Shown: positions 52,543 to 61,876, counted from the first letter of the stretch. The stretch is DNA of 64,000 nucleotides from Paenibacillus sp. V4I7 (GCF_030817275.1 NZ_JAUSZD010000002.1:4588001-4652000); one strand, 5' to 3'. Program-made: numbers and translations. The notes: a model not told the origin generated them from the letters alone.

Positions 52543-54648
52543 CTATGGTTTTTCCAAAACGATATCATCAACTTGAATCCATGAGTCAACCCCCGGAGCC
52601 CAATAGCCAACGAAAAGTGTGACGGATGTATTAGAGCCAGAATTAAAGGCGATTGTTTGCTGTGTATAGTTCAGTAAACCTCCATAATTAACTTCGCTAA
52701 TGACGCCTCCAGACGAGTTGCGTACGCCGAAGAAACCGCCCGAGAAGTTGTTCGAGTTCCGAATCCAGCCCTTCAGCACATAATTGGTGTTCGGCAGCAC
52801 GTTCACTTGCTGCATCAGGGCGTTCCAATTCGTTGTCGACGTTCGGATCCAGGCGTTATTCGCCCCGCTATGCGCAAAACCGCTGCCTCGGTCGATGCCT
52901 TTGCTGTCCGGCCCATCCGTAGTCCAAGGTGCGGAAACCGTTGAATTCGCTTGATTCTCAAAGCCCGCATCCTGCACGACACCGCTGGCATAGTAGACCG
53001 CCAATTCACTGATGGAGGTAAATTTTGCACTGCCTCCGGGCGTACCGATGATGCGTATGCCGTCTCCCCAAGTGTCGTCAAACGTAAACGTATATGACTT
53101 ATTGGGACCTGCCGTATTGTTATAAGGGTAATTCGGCCCGACCTGCACGTTCGTTGCGTCTACCCATTGCGAGTTACGGCGTATCTGCACCTTCAAGTCG
53201 CCACTGAACCAGCCGCCGTCGCTAAACATTTGCCCGGTTGTGTAAACGAGTTTGTTCATGTTGTAATTCCGAGGCCACATATAGCCCCACCAGTCTGTCG
53301 TCTTATTCTCTTGATCCCAGCTATCCTCATTTTGCGTGGTGCTGTCGTCATTGTAGAATTGTGTATTGCCGTAATGCGCAACCTTCTCGATAGGCTTCGT
53401 ACCGTTTGCCGGAGCTGCCAAATTGATCGTGTCACTTTTCAAGTTCGCCGCTGTAGTCGAAACGTATGGTTCTACGACGAACTTGCGCAGCGAGAAGTTA
53501 TAATTGGTCGCTCCGCCGACGAATGTGTTGGACTGTACGTACATCGTTTTCCCGTCGGCGCTAATGTATTTGGAAGGGATAACCGTCGTGTATCCGCCAT
53601 TCTTCGTATCCGACCAAGGATAACCGCCAAAATCTTTGGTCATGAACTTTTTCCACGGCCCCCATGGCTGCGGCGCTTCGTAAAATTCAAATGTGTACTC
53701 CGTCCACGACGTATACAAGTAACGATTTAATGCTTTATTATAGACAATACCGCCCTGCGACAAGACTGACGTATTGCTCGGATGGGCGGAATCGCGGGTG
53801 CTTGCGTAAATGCGCCGGTCGTCCTGAAGCACAGGCTTTCGCAGGTTGATATCGCTCGACCAGGTCGCGTTCCCATTCAAGTCTCCGGTGTAAAACTCCC
53901 AAGTCGTACGGTTTTGGATACTCGACTTCGGTATTCTCGCGAGGAACAGCTTGTTGGGATCGGACACCGTATTGTCGAACGAATCCCGCCAGTTATTATC
54001 GAGCCCGTAAGCGTATACATAATTGTCAAACGTATTCCACGCTGAATTTTGTCCATAGTCAAGGAACATAATTGTAGTGAATGTATGATTGTTAAACATC
54101 GGAGCTGCTGTGTTCCATGTCCAAGTCGTACCGTGATCTGTCGATTTCGCGATCGTCGCATTCGGCGCATCATTGAAGTCGAGGTTTAAATCCTGCACGG
54201 CCAAATAGAGTTCTCCGTTCACGCACACCATCCCGGTCGGCTTGCGGTTGTAAGAGCCACTTGTGTTCCAAATTTGTCCAACTGCATGATTAGTGGCAAG
54301 CGTCGCACCGCTAAGGCTGCCAATGCTGCCGGAAATGCGGTTGACAGCGATGTCAGGGTTCGGTGGCGCAGGCGGTATGCTGTTTGGTGATGTCGAACCG
54401 AGCGTAAAGCCTTTTCCATCTCCGTTGGCCGCATACAGATGGCCGTCATCTGCCCAGCACGATGCCCATAAGTCGCCTTGTGAAGCCGTATTGATTGTAT
54501 CCGACGATTCGATTGCTGTTGTGGAGAAAAAAGTGCTGTCCTGCGGCACGACTGCGTGCGCCGGTAATGACGGCGCACCTGCAAGCATCCAGCAAGAAGC
54601 CACTGAAACCAGAATTACGCATTTGCTTTTTTTCCTAAATGTCTTCAT
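52543..54648 (-). CDS. Secreted three-domain glycan-active protein (DUF4185-like beta-propeller plus CBM-like modules)
   Basis: A 701-residue protein with a clear signal peptide (residues 1-32, ending PAHA). Domain 1 (about 40-400) looks like a five-bladed propeller of the DUF4185/sialidase-like type: DLWASCWADDGHLYAANGDG, then KPTGMVCVNGELYLAVQD and SKSTDHGTTWTWN-like and EAPQPWGPW repeats. Domain 2 (about 405-550) is beta-rich with WWGYMWPRNYNMNKLVYTTG and WGDGIRIIGTPGG. Domain 3 (about 555-701) is a CBM4/9-like sandwich, VQDAGFEN to WIQVDDIVLEKP. DUF4185 proteins include the GH183 endo-D-arabinanases, so it is a candidate extracellular depolymerase. The family assignment is from memory of motifs and is uncertain. 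It has its own terminator and a leader with short ORFs. Confidence 0.65.
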   Translation of the reverse strand: MKTFRKKSKCVILVSVASCWMLAGAPSLPAHAVVPQDSTFFSTTAIESSDTINTASQGDLWASCWADDGHLYAANGDGKGFTLGSTSPNSIPPAPPNPDIAVNRISGSIGSLSGATLATNHAVGQIWNTSGSYNRKPTGMVCVNGELYLAVQDLNLDFNDAPNATIAKSTDHGTTWTWNTAAPMFNNHTFTTIMFLDYGQNSAWNTFDNYVYAYGLDNNWRDSFDNTVSDPNKLFLARIPKSSIQNRTTWEFYTGDLNGNATWSSDINLRKPVLQDDRRIYASTRDSAHPSNTSVLSQGGIVYNKALNRYLYTSWTEYTFEFYEAPQPWGPWKKFMTKDFGGYPWSDTKNGGYTTVIPSKYISADGKTMYVQSNTFVGGATNYNFSLRKFVVEPYVSTTAANLKSDTINLAAPANGTKPIEKVAHYGNTQFYNDDSTTQNEDSWDQENKTTDWWGYMWPRNYNMNKLVYTTGQMFSDGGWFSGDLKVQIRRNSQWVDATNVQVGPNYPYNNTAGPNKSYTFTFDDTWGDGIRIIGTPGGSAKFTSISELAVYYASGVVQDAGFENQANSTVSAPWTTDGPDSKGIDRGSGFAHSGANNAWIRTSTTNWNALMQQVNVLPNTNYVLKGWIRNSNNFSGGFFGVRNSSGGVISEVNYGGLLNYTQQTIAFNSGSNTSVTLFVGYWAPGVDSWIQVDDIVLEKP

Positions 54649-54649
54649 A

Positions 54650-54730
54650 TCACTTAGCCACCTTCTTTTTTAAAATACTCTCGGATTTTCTGCTGAGGCT
54701 ATGTTCTCCGACCTTCATTCAACAAGGCAT
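54650..54730 (-). other. Leader with two very short ORFs before the secreted enzyme
   Basis: AAGGAGG lies six bases before an ATG at 54730 that encodes only M-P-C and stops. A second ATG follows at once (54718) and encodes 22 Lys/Ser-rich residues ending TGA, one base before the enzyme ATG. The second ORF could couple translation to the enzyme gene. No known leader peptide is recognised. Confidence 0.4.
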
Positions 54731-54880
54731 GTCACACCTCCTTGTAACCGTAACCATTCTCCGATTACATGGCTAATATTATCAGACTACTTACCTATTT
54801 TCTTTGTTGGTATTTGTTATTCATTGTCCATTCTTGCTACTCGCGAAAACGTATACGTACTTTGCCGAGTACATACAATC
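54731..54880 (-). promoter_or_regulatory. Promoter region of the secreted-enzyme gene
   Basis: About 150 gene-free bases between the leader and a terminator. On the minus strand it contains GGTTACGGTTACA near 54755, a weak half-match to the locus operator, and A/T-rich promoter-like sequence. I cannot place -35 and -10 boxes securely. Confidence 0.35.
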
Positions 54881-54922
54881 AAAAAAGCCTTTCAAGTGAA
54901 TATAATCCACTTTAAAAGGCTT
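54881..54922 (-). terminator. Terminator of the third importer operon
   Basis: AAGCCTTTTAAAGTG / CACTTGAAAGGCTT on the minus strand followed by TTTTT; about 110 bases after the permease stop. Confidence 0.8.
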
Positions 54923-55030
54923 CGATTTGTTCCTCTTATTATAAATTTCAGCTGACTCTGCAACTATTTCCTGGGTAATATCTCCCTGATTCTGAGTAAC
55001 TTGGTATCCCACATCGGTTACATCTTTCCG

Positions 55031-55867
55031 TCAGCCCTTTGTGGCTCCTGCTGCGACTCCTTTGATGAAATACTTTTGCAGCGCGATAAATGCGATAAGA
55101 ACAGGAACGATAGACATGGCCGTACCGGCAAACACCATATCCCATCGAGACGCATATTCACCTACAAAACCAAATATTTCTACAATCATCGTTTTTGGTT
55201 TATCGGATGGAAGCACGAGGCTAGGCATCAAGAAGTCGTTCCAAATTCCGAGGCCTTGAAGTACCACCATACTCGCCGTACAAGGTCCCAGCAGCGGAAA
55301 TACAATTCGCCAAAATATACCGTATTTGGAACATCCGTCAATCTCAGCGGCTTCTTCAATCTCGCGAGGAATTCCCTTCAAAAAGCTCGTATACAGCAAA
55401 CATCCGAACCCAACCGAACCGGAAATATAGATAAGAACCGGGGATCCCAAACTTCCATACAACCCTAGCATTTTCATTTCCTTGAACAACGGAATCATAT
55501 ACACTTGAAAAGGAATCATCATCCCGGCTAGAAAGTATACATACACAAGATATGTCCACATTTTGTTCGTTCGTTCAATCGCATAAGCCGCCATTGGAAT
55601 AACACCGACCATGCAAATAATCGAGACTAGGGTCAATAGAATACTATTCAACATAGCATGAGGAAAATCAGTCTCTGTCAATAAATATTTAAAGCTTTCT
55701 ACATACAAGCTGGTTGGAAATGCGATCGCATCTCGCAAGATCTCTCCATTGCTTTTGAATGCCGATATGAGAGTGAAATAAATGGGAAAAAAGAAAATAA
55801 TAGCGATAAATAAGGTTATGATAAAGAGGAGCAGATCTAACCCTTTTTTTTGTCTTAGTGTTTTCAT
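55031..55867 (-). CDS. Carbohydrate ABC transporter permease (MalG type)
   Basis: A 278-residue permease with six membrane helices and EAA loop EIEEAAEIDGCSKYGIFWRIVFPLLGP. I use the ATG at 55867, one base past the upstream permease stop; the frame extends 18 codons further but overlaps that gene. Works with the MalF-type subunit; no ATPase gene is nearby, so it probably uses a shared one. Ends FIKGVAAGATKG, common in this family. Confidence 0.92.
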   Translation of the reverse strand: MKTLRQKKGLDLLLFIITLFIAIIFFFPIYFTLISAFKSNGEILRDAIAFPTSLYVESFKYLLTETDFPHAMLNSILLTLVSIICMVGVIPMAAYAIERTNKMWTYLVYVYFLAGMMIPFQVYMIPLFKEMKMLGLYGSLGSPVLIYISGSVGFGCLLYTSFLKGIPREIEEAAEIDGCSKYGIFWRIVFPLLGPCTASMVVLQGLGIWNDFLMPSLVLPSDKPKTMIVEIFGFVGEYASRWDMVFAGTAMSIVPVLIAFIALQKYFIKGVAAGATKG

Positions 55868-55868
55868 G

Positions 55869-56774
55869 TTACATCTGAACCTCCCTTTTGCGAAGAACCT
55901 TAATTTGAATAATCGAGACAATCATGATCAATATGAATAGTACAAGCGATAGTGCCGTTCCATAACCTTGTCTTAACTCACCAAAACCTACTTTATAGAT
56001 GATATAAGTCAATGTTTCTGTCGAGAAACCAGGACCACCATCGGTCATAACGGCGATTTGATCGAATATTTTCAAAGATCCAATCATCGACAGCATCATA
56101 CATACCGTAAAGGCACCCGCAAGCAAAGGAAATGTGATATGTCTGAATTGCTGCCAGCGGTTGGCTCCATCAATACTTGCCGCTTCGGTTAATTCAGGCG
56201 GGATCCCTTGAAGACCGGCTAAATAAATAATCATATAGTAGCCTGATGCCTTCCAAACTGTAAAGATGATGATAGCGATGAGTGCATAATCTGGATTTCC
56301 AAGCCAATCAAGCTTTAGAGAAGATAAGTTTAACTTATCCAGTATCTGCGTAAGCACACCGAAGTTATAGTTTAAAATAATTGTCCAAACGAAACCCAAT
56401 ACGATACCGCTTAATAGAACTGGCAAATAAAATATGCTTCTAAAGAGGTTTCTGAACCATTTCACTTGATCAACCAACATAGCCAGGGCTAAAGCAATGA
56501 TATTCTCTAAAACAACCAAAACAATGGAAAGAATGAGTGTATTTTTGAGAGCGTTATGCACGCGGTCACTGTGCCACATTTCTACAAAGTTATCAAAGCC
56601 AATATAACGGATATCATTACTTATTCCATCCCATGAAGTAAAACTTAGATACAAACTGCCAAATGTAGGAACAATTACGAACATGGTATATAGAATAAAA
56701 GCTGGTAGAAGAAATAGTACGGAATAGGAAAGCCACGACTTCTTTCTCTTTTCTCTTTGTATGGTGGTTGCCAT
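55869..56774 (-). CDS. Carbohydrate ABC transporter permease (MalF/UgpA type)
   Basis: A permease of 301 residues with six membrane helices and EAA loop ELTEAASIDGANRWQQFRHITFPLL. The ATG at 56774 is preceded by GGAG; a TTG five codons earlier is possible. It follows the binding-protein gene after a stable hairpin and overlaps the ribosome site of the next permease. Confidence 0.92.
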   Translation of the reverse strand: MATTIQREKRKKSWLSYSVLFLLPAFILYTMFVIVPTFGSLYLSFTSWDGISNDIRYIGFDNFVEMWHSDRVHNALKNTLILSIVLVVLENIIALALAMLVDQVKWFRNLFRSIFYLPVLLSGIVLGFVWTIILNYNFGVLTQILDKLNLSSLKLDWLGNPDYALIAIIIFTVWKASGYYMIIYLAGLQGIPPELTEAASIDGANRWQQFRHITFPLLAGAFTVCMMLSMIGSLKIFDQIAVMTDGGPGFSTETLTYIIYKVGFGELRQGYGTALSLVLFILIMIVSIIQIKVLRKREVQM

Positions 56775-56802
56775 TCTCTCACGCTCCAATAGGCTTAAAG
56801 AA

Positions 56803-56832
56803 GGAGAACCTCCGCTGCCTGCAGAGGTTCCT
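56803..56832 (-). terminator. Intercistronic hairpin between binding protein and permease genes
   Basis: GAACCTCTGC-AGGCA-GCGGAGGTTC on the minus strand, a ten-base stem with one mismatch, located shortly before the permease start. Confidence 0.65.
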
Positions 56833-56849
56833 TCATTTGTAGCCGAGTA

Positions 56850-58181
56850 TTATTTTTTCATTGCTTTAACGGCAGCATCCCATTCCGCGTCCGCTTTTTT
56901 CATGTAATCTGCGCTGAAGTCCTTTTTAATTATCCAATCCTGAGCAAGCTTATAGAACCAGTTGCGCCATGTTGGAGGCATTTGATTCTCACCCCAGAAC
57001 GCATTGATTTGAAGGGATTTAATTGTCTTCGGATCAGCCATCAAATCGAGAACCTCTTTAAGCTGGGGACTGGCTTCATAGCTGATTTTCTCTTTGGTAG
57101 AAGGAATTGCGCTCGCTGATTTCAGATAAGCCGCATAGTTGTCTTTGCTGAAGAAGAACTTAATAAATTCGCTCATCGCTGCCACTTTATCCGGATCTTT
57201 AGCTGCCGCAGCGGATAGCGTCCATCCAGAAGGTTTCGCCAACCCGTTGACAATAATTCTGCCTTTTTGATCTGGAACCGGATAGAAACCAAATTCGAAT
57301 TTAGGATCCGCTTGCGCAATTTGCGGGAACATCCAAGGACCGGAGAACAAGCTGGCCGCTTTGCCTGTTACAAGCATCGAAGCCGTTTGGTTATCAGCTG
57401 TACTCATAAAGCCCGGATCTACATATCCTTTAGTAAAGAGTTCAGTGAAAAGAGTCATCGCTTTCGTAGGTCCTGCGTCCGCGAAGCTTACTTCACCTTT
57501 AGAACGCTTGGAATTCCAGTTAGGGTCATCGCCATGAACTTCGTCCATGAAAAATTTATTAATCCAGAAGCCCCAGTGGAAAATATCCTTGCCGCCCATC
57601 ACGATCGGCGAAATGCCTTTGGCCTTCAACTTCTCCTGTGCTGCAAGAAAGTCTGCGTAAGTTTTAGGCTCTTCTGTTATACCTGCATCTGCATAAGCTT
57701 TTTTGCTGTAAATAATCCCGTGTGGCGGTTCCAGAGCGATTGGCGCATTATAGACTTTACCGTTTACTTGAGGAATCGATTCGAACAAACCTTGCAATTC
57801 CTTAGGTAATTCTGCAAGTTTACCATTATCAGCGAATAGCTGCGTGTCACGCATTTCAACCAGATCCGGGAATTCCCCTACTGCATCCTTCGTTTTCAAG
57901 AAATCCAGGTAGGAAGCCGATGTAGTTTCACTAAGATCTTTAATTTTGATATGAGGATTAGCTTTGGTAAAGGCCGATATCGAATTAGCTACCGCTTGTT
58001 TCGTTGCTGGATCACCTGTCGCGTAAATAACGCTGAAGGTCACATCTTTCTTAGGTGCTGCACTTGCAGCTGTTGAAGCTGCTGGAGAGCTTGAGTTCGT
58101 AGTTTCTTTTCCGCCGCATGCTGTTAGAACAAGAGCAATCGCTGTCGTTCCTACTAATACTTTTGTCATTTTTTTGGACAT
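56850..58181 (-). CDS. Sugar-binding lipoprotein (family 1)
   Basis: A 443-residue extracellular binding protein. The start is the ATG at 58181 with AGGGAGG ten bases upstream; the open frame beyond it is non-coding. Lipobox ALVLTACGG and a Ser/Ala-rich linker. Mature part shows VSAFTKANPHIKIKD-like and GKAASLFSGPWMFPQIAQADP features of family-1 binding proteins. First gene of the third importer operon, downstream of a terminator that isolates it from the two-component genes. Ligand unknown. Confidence 0.92.
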   Translation of the reverse strand: MSKKMTKVLVGTTAIALVLTACGGKETTNSSSPAASTAASAAPKKDVTFSVIYATGDPATKQAVANSISAFTKANPHIKIKDLSETTSASYLDFLKTKDAVGEFPDLVEMRDTQLFADNGKLAELPKELQGLFESIPQVNGKVYNAPIALEPPHGIIYSKKAYADAGITEEPKTYADFLAAQEKLKAKGISPIVMGGKDIFHWGFWINKFFMDEVHGDDPNWNSKRSKGEVSFADAGPTKAMTLFTELFTKGYVDPGFMSTADNQTASMLVTGKAASLFSGPWMFPQIAQADPKFEFGFYPVPDQKGRIIVNGLAKPSGWTLSAAAAKDPDKVAAMSEFIKFFFSKDNYAAYLKSASAIPSTKEKISYEASPQLKEVLDLMADPKTIKSLQINAFWGENQMPPTWRNWFYKLAQDWIIKKDFSADYMKKADAEWDAAVKAMKK

Positions 58182-58367
58182 GTCTGATAATCCTCCCTTT
58201 ATGAATCCATTGACGGTGACCTGTCGATTTACATCTGATTCGGCCCTGCATCTATTCCGTGATTTCAATTTAACACATGCAAATTTGCTTTAGAATGAAG
58301 TTTTTTAAGTTCCATATGCATGATTTTAAGATGTGTTGAAAAATGTCGTTTTAACAAACTCAGAATA

Positions 58368-58407
58368 GAAAAAACCTCCACCAACTTCTATTATCAGCTG
58401 GTAGAGG
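58368..58407 (-). terminator. Terminator of the third two-component operon
   Basis: CCTCTACCA / TGGTGGAGG stem followed by TTTTTT on the minus strand, between the response regulator and the binding-protein gene. Confidence 0.8.
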
Positions 58408-58433
58408 ATCATTTAAAGAGGGTCAAGCGCATG

Positions 58434-60029
58434 TCATTCTTTCCGTGTCTTATATTCTTGAGGCAGCTTGCCATAGCTTTTCTTGAACATATCGCTAAAC
58501 TGCCTGGCATTATTGTACCCGACCTGCTCAGCGATTTCATAAACCATCAAATCCGTTTGCAGTAATAATTTAACCGCTTGCTTCAGGCGAATATCGGTCA
58601 AATACTGTTTAAAATTCTCATTCGTATGTTTTTTGAAAAAGCTGCTGAAATAATAGGGATTCATATACACCATGGAGGCAATGCTTTCGAGCGTAATGTT
58701 TTCACTGTAATGCTGCTCCATATATTCTTTCACAAACTTCATTTGCTGAGCTTCCTTGCCTCCACCTGCTAGATGCAGCTGCTCTAGCATATCTGTGATT
58801 TTGGAGGTTATAAATGCTTTCAACTCCTCGAAATAATTGAACGCATGCATCGAAAGAGTCCACTCCTGCTGCTCCTGCTTCGAAGCGCTAGGCCCTATGC
58901 CGACCCCAGTTAACTCCTCTGTCAGCTCCATGAGTACCGTATAGCAGCTCATCACTGCTGCCTCTTTACTTCCACGAGCTAATGCCTCTACTTGAGTGAA
59001 CAATTCTTCCATTCTCAGCGTCAGCTGCTCTCTCTTTTTAGCAAGCAGATCTTGCATGATGGATTGTCGAATCTCATTCAATTGTCGTTCCGATTCATGT
59101 CCTGCTATGGGCAGCGATAGCCGCGGAATCACTTTGCCGCCGCCGGTGAAAAAGCTGCTTTTAAGCGCTTGCACCGCTGATGAGTAAGAGCTCTTGATTT
59201 GATTGATGTCCGAAACCGTTTCTCCTACGCTAATGGTAAGGCTTATTTTCAAAAAATAACGGACCTTGTCCAGAATTTCTTCGGCTAAAGGTAATATACC
59301 ACGTTCTGCCGGATGATTGACGATCGCGCATAGGTTATCAGACTTACGAATGACTAATCCCAATCCATATTCACGAAGCAGCTCATCGGTCAGATTCGAA
59401 ATCGCAAATAGCAATAGACGTTTCTCATGCTCCTCCCATTTACTGTTTAATACCTGAAGCTGCTCTATCTCTAGCATCATAATGGTAAAACATTCTTGAG
59501 GGAAGTGCGCGTCTAAAGCCTGCAGCTTGCGTGCTGCTTCTTCCATACGGATATCGCCTTCCGTTAACCGATCGAACAATTCCTCTAGCTGCGTGTTTTT
59601 ATCCTTTTTCTCATAAACAGTTAACTTGCCTTTGAAGGTTTGTTCTTCGCTTTCTTCCTGCAGCAGGGCTGCAGCTTTTTGCACGGCTTCAAGAAGCAGG
59701 TTCTTCTCGATAGGCTTCACTAAATAATCTACAGCACCGAACGCTAGCGCATCCTTGGCATAAGAAAACTCTTGATACGCGCTGATAAAAATAATTTTCG
59801 TATGAAGTCTACGCTTTTGTACTTCCTTAATAACATCAATCCCTGTACCATCGGGCATACTAATATCCGTTATGACCAGATCCGGACTTTCCTTCTCAAT
59901 GAGCTCAATGAGCCCTTTTCCCGTCCTTGCTTCCCCAATGATTTGAATGCCGAGCTCTTGCCAGGGGATCAGCTTTCTCAAGCCTTTAATAATAATCGGT
60001 TCATCATCGGCTAGTATGGCGTTCAGCAT
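58434..60029 (-). CDS. Two-component response regulator, AraC-type (YesN-like)
   Basis: A 531-residue regulator. Receiver domain with DDE at 8-10, phospho-acceptor Asp55 in VITDISMPDGTG and LVKPIEKN lysine; a long middle region; C-terminal AraC domain with IASMVYMNPYYFSSFFKKHT and YEIAEQVGYNNARQFSDMFKK. Its start overlaps the kinase gene end by 26 bases. Probably activates the importer operon downstream and perhaps the beta-helix protein gene upstream. Confidence 0.93.
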   Translation of the reverse strand: MLNAILADDEPIIIKGLRKLIPWQELGIQIIGEARTGKGLIELIEKESPDLVITDISMPDGTGIDVIKEVQKRRLHTKIIFISAYQEFSYAKDALAFGAVDYLVKPIEKNLLLEAVQKAAALLQEESEEQTFKGKLTVYEKKDKNTQLEELFDRLTEGDIRMEEAARKLQALDAHFPQECFTIMMLEIEQLQVLNSKWEEHEKRLLLFAISNLTDELLREYGLGLVIRKSDNLCAIVNHPAERGILPLAEEILDKVRYFLKISLTISVGETVSDINQIKSSYSSAVQALKSSFFTGGGKVIPRLSLPIAGHESERQLNEIRQSIMQDLLAKKREQLTLRMEELFTQVEALARGSKEAAVMSCYTVLMELTEELTGVGIGPSASKQEQQEWTLSMHAFNYFEELKAFITSKITDMLEQLHLAGGGKEAQQMKFVKEYMEQHYSENITLESIASMVYMNPYYFSSFFKKHTNENFKQYLTDIRLKQAVKLLLQTDLMVYEIAEQVGYNNARQFSDMFKKSYGKLPQEYKTRKE

Positions 60030-61806
60030 ACGTAATCACCTCTTGTCCAAGCGGAATAACCATCCTTACGGAGGTACCTATATCCTTACTACTAGTAATC
60101 TCAATACCGTAATCCGACCCGTACAACGTTACGATGCGATCGTGAACATTTTTTAACCCGATGCTGCTGCTCCCTGATTCCACCGAATAGCTGCTCTCCA
60201 ACTTCTGACGAACCTGCTGCAGTGTTTCTTCCGTCATCCCAATACCATCGTCATCGACCGTTACGCTAAGAAGATGATCCGATAGCTTCTCAGCTATAAC
60301 TCTTATGGTTCCTTTGCCAGACTTAGGCATGATACCGTGATACACCGCATTCTCAACGATGGGCTGTATTGATAGTTTCGGTAACACGCAGCCCAAGACA
60401 TCCCCTTCATAGCGGAAATCCATGGCTAGCTTGTGTTCACCATAACGAAGCTCCATAAGCCGGAAATACTGCTCTATGTTCGTCTTCTCTTCTTGCAGAG
60501 TCACCGTTTCTTGGCCGTAATCCAACACATATTTCAACTGATGTGATAGTGATAAAATCATATCCCCAACTTCATTATCGTCATTGGCTACCGCACTCAT
60601 TCGAATGACTTCCAAGGTGTTATACAAATAGTGCGGCCGGATTTGACTCTTTAAAGCGTTAAGTTCCGCTTGCTTCTGCTTAATCTGGGCGACATATACC
60701 TCGTTGATGTAATCTTGCAGACGAACCACCATTTTGTTAAAGCCGCGGGACAATAAACCGAGCTCATCAACCGATTGCACGGTCACTTGCGTATCAAAAT
60801 TGCCTGATTCTACCTTTGCCATTTCTATTGTAATACTGCGAATCGGTTTAGAGAACCGTTTGGAGAACCATACGGCAACCATGATTAGTGACACCATACA
60901 TAACCCGATCACAATCGTGATGGTTCCAATGATTTGCTGAATTTTCTGAAACATCTCTTCCTTATAAAGCTCGCCTACAATTTTCCAGGAAACATTCACA
61001 TTATCTTGCTGCCTATAAAGATAGTCACTGGATTCCGTAGGGGTATAGGTTAACCCAATATTGGCTTTGTTATTACTGTATAACACCGTATTGTTCTGAT
61101 CTAACACGTAGATCACATCCTTGGGATTTAGCATCATTTGATTGAAAATTTCATCGAATGCTTCCATCCCGACATCCATGAAGAATGTCCCTACGATTCG
61201 CCCTTCAAGCCCCTTTGCCCCAAGCACATCAATCAAATTCCGTCCAAAGGTTAAAACTTGCGTATTTGATCCCAGATAGTAACTTTCAGGATGAGTAGGA
61301 AAATAGGTGAGTTGGTTGCGATTTAGCAGCAGCGCATTCCCCCACTCTTTATTCGGGTAGTCGTAATCAAAATCTAATGGCTTCTTTTCTTTATTGAGGC
61401 TTTGGAAATTCCCGTTCGGATAGACAAAAAACACACTCTGGAGATGGATATCCGTATATAACGCTGTAAGCAGGAAATTGTCCACGATTTTAACCGAATT
61501 CGTATCAACTTCAAGATTCTGAGCCGCGATAGCCTCTCCAAGCTGTCCATACATACCGCCAACACCATAAGAATACATCAGTTTGGAAATATTATTGTAT
61601 TTCATATACATGTCATCCACATTTTTGCCGGCAAATAAGAGCATTTGTTCGAAGTTGTTAATTACATATTTTTCCATATAATTACTAAACGTATTTAGTG
61701 AAATATAACTTAAAACAAGCAGCGGAATTAGCCCAACGGTAATAAACGAAAGGGTAAACTTGGCGAAAATGCTTTTGCGTAGTCGCAGCAGTGTCCTATT
61801 TTTCAA
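60004..61806 (-). CDS. Sensor histidine kinase (YesM-like)
   Basis: A 600-residue membrane kinase. Helices at about 15-38 and 295-318 bracket a Cache-type extracellular domain. HAMP is followed by the His motif IRPHYLYNTLEVIRMS (an Arg replaces the usual Asn) and a HATPase domain with SIQPIVENAVYHG and DDDGIGM. Its ATG begins after a short gap downstream of the beta-helix protein gene's terminator. It is co-translated with the response regulator. Confidence 0.92.
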   Translation of the reverse strand: MKNRTLLRLRKSIFAKFTLSFITVGLIPLLVLSYISLNTFSNYMEKYVINNFEQMLLFAGKNVDDMYMKYNNISKLMYSYGVGGMYGQLGEAIAAQNLEVDTNSVKIVDNFLLTALYTDIHLQSVFFVYPNGNFQSLNKEKKPLDFDYDYPNKEWGNALLLNRNQLTYFPTHPESYYLGSNTQVLTFGRNLIDVLGAKGLEGRIVGTFFMDVGMEAFDEIFNQMMLNPKDVIYVLDQNNTVLYSNNKANIGLTYTPTESSDYLYRQQDNVNVSWKIVGELYKEEMFQKIQQIIGTITIVIGLCMVSLIMVAVWFSKRFSKPIRSITIEMAKVESGNFDTQVTVQSVDELGLLSRGFNKMVVRLQDYINEVYVAQIKQKQAELNALKSQIRPHYLYNTLEVIRMSAVANDDNEVGDMILSLSHQLKYVLDYGQETVTLQEEKTNIEQYFRLMELRYGEHKLAMDFRYEGDVLGCVLPKLSIQPIVENAVYHGIMPKSGKGTIRVIAEKLSDHLLSVTVDDDGIGMTEETLQQVRQKLESSYSVESGSSSIGLKNVHDRIVTLYGSDYGIEITSSKDIGTSVRMVIPLGQEVITYAERHTSR

Positions 61807-61876
61807 AATCTCACCTCATTCCTAAACGCAATCCTTGTAAGACTATCATAACAAAAAGCTCCTATATTACCACCGC

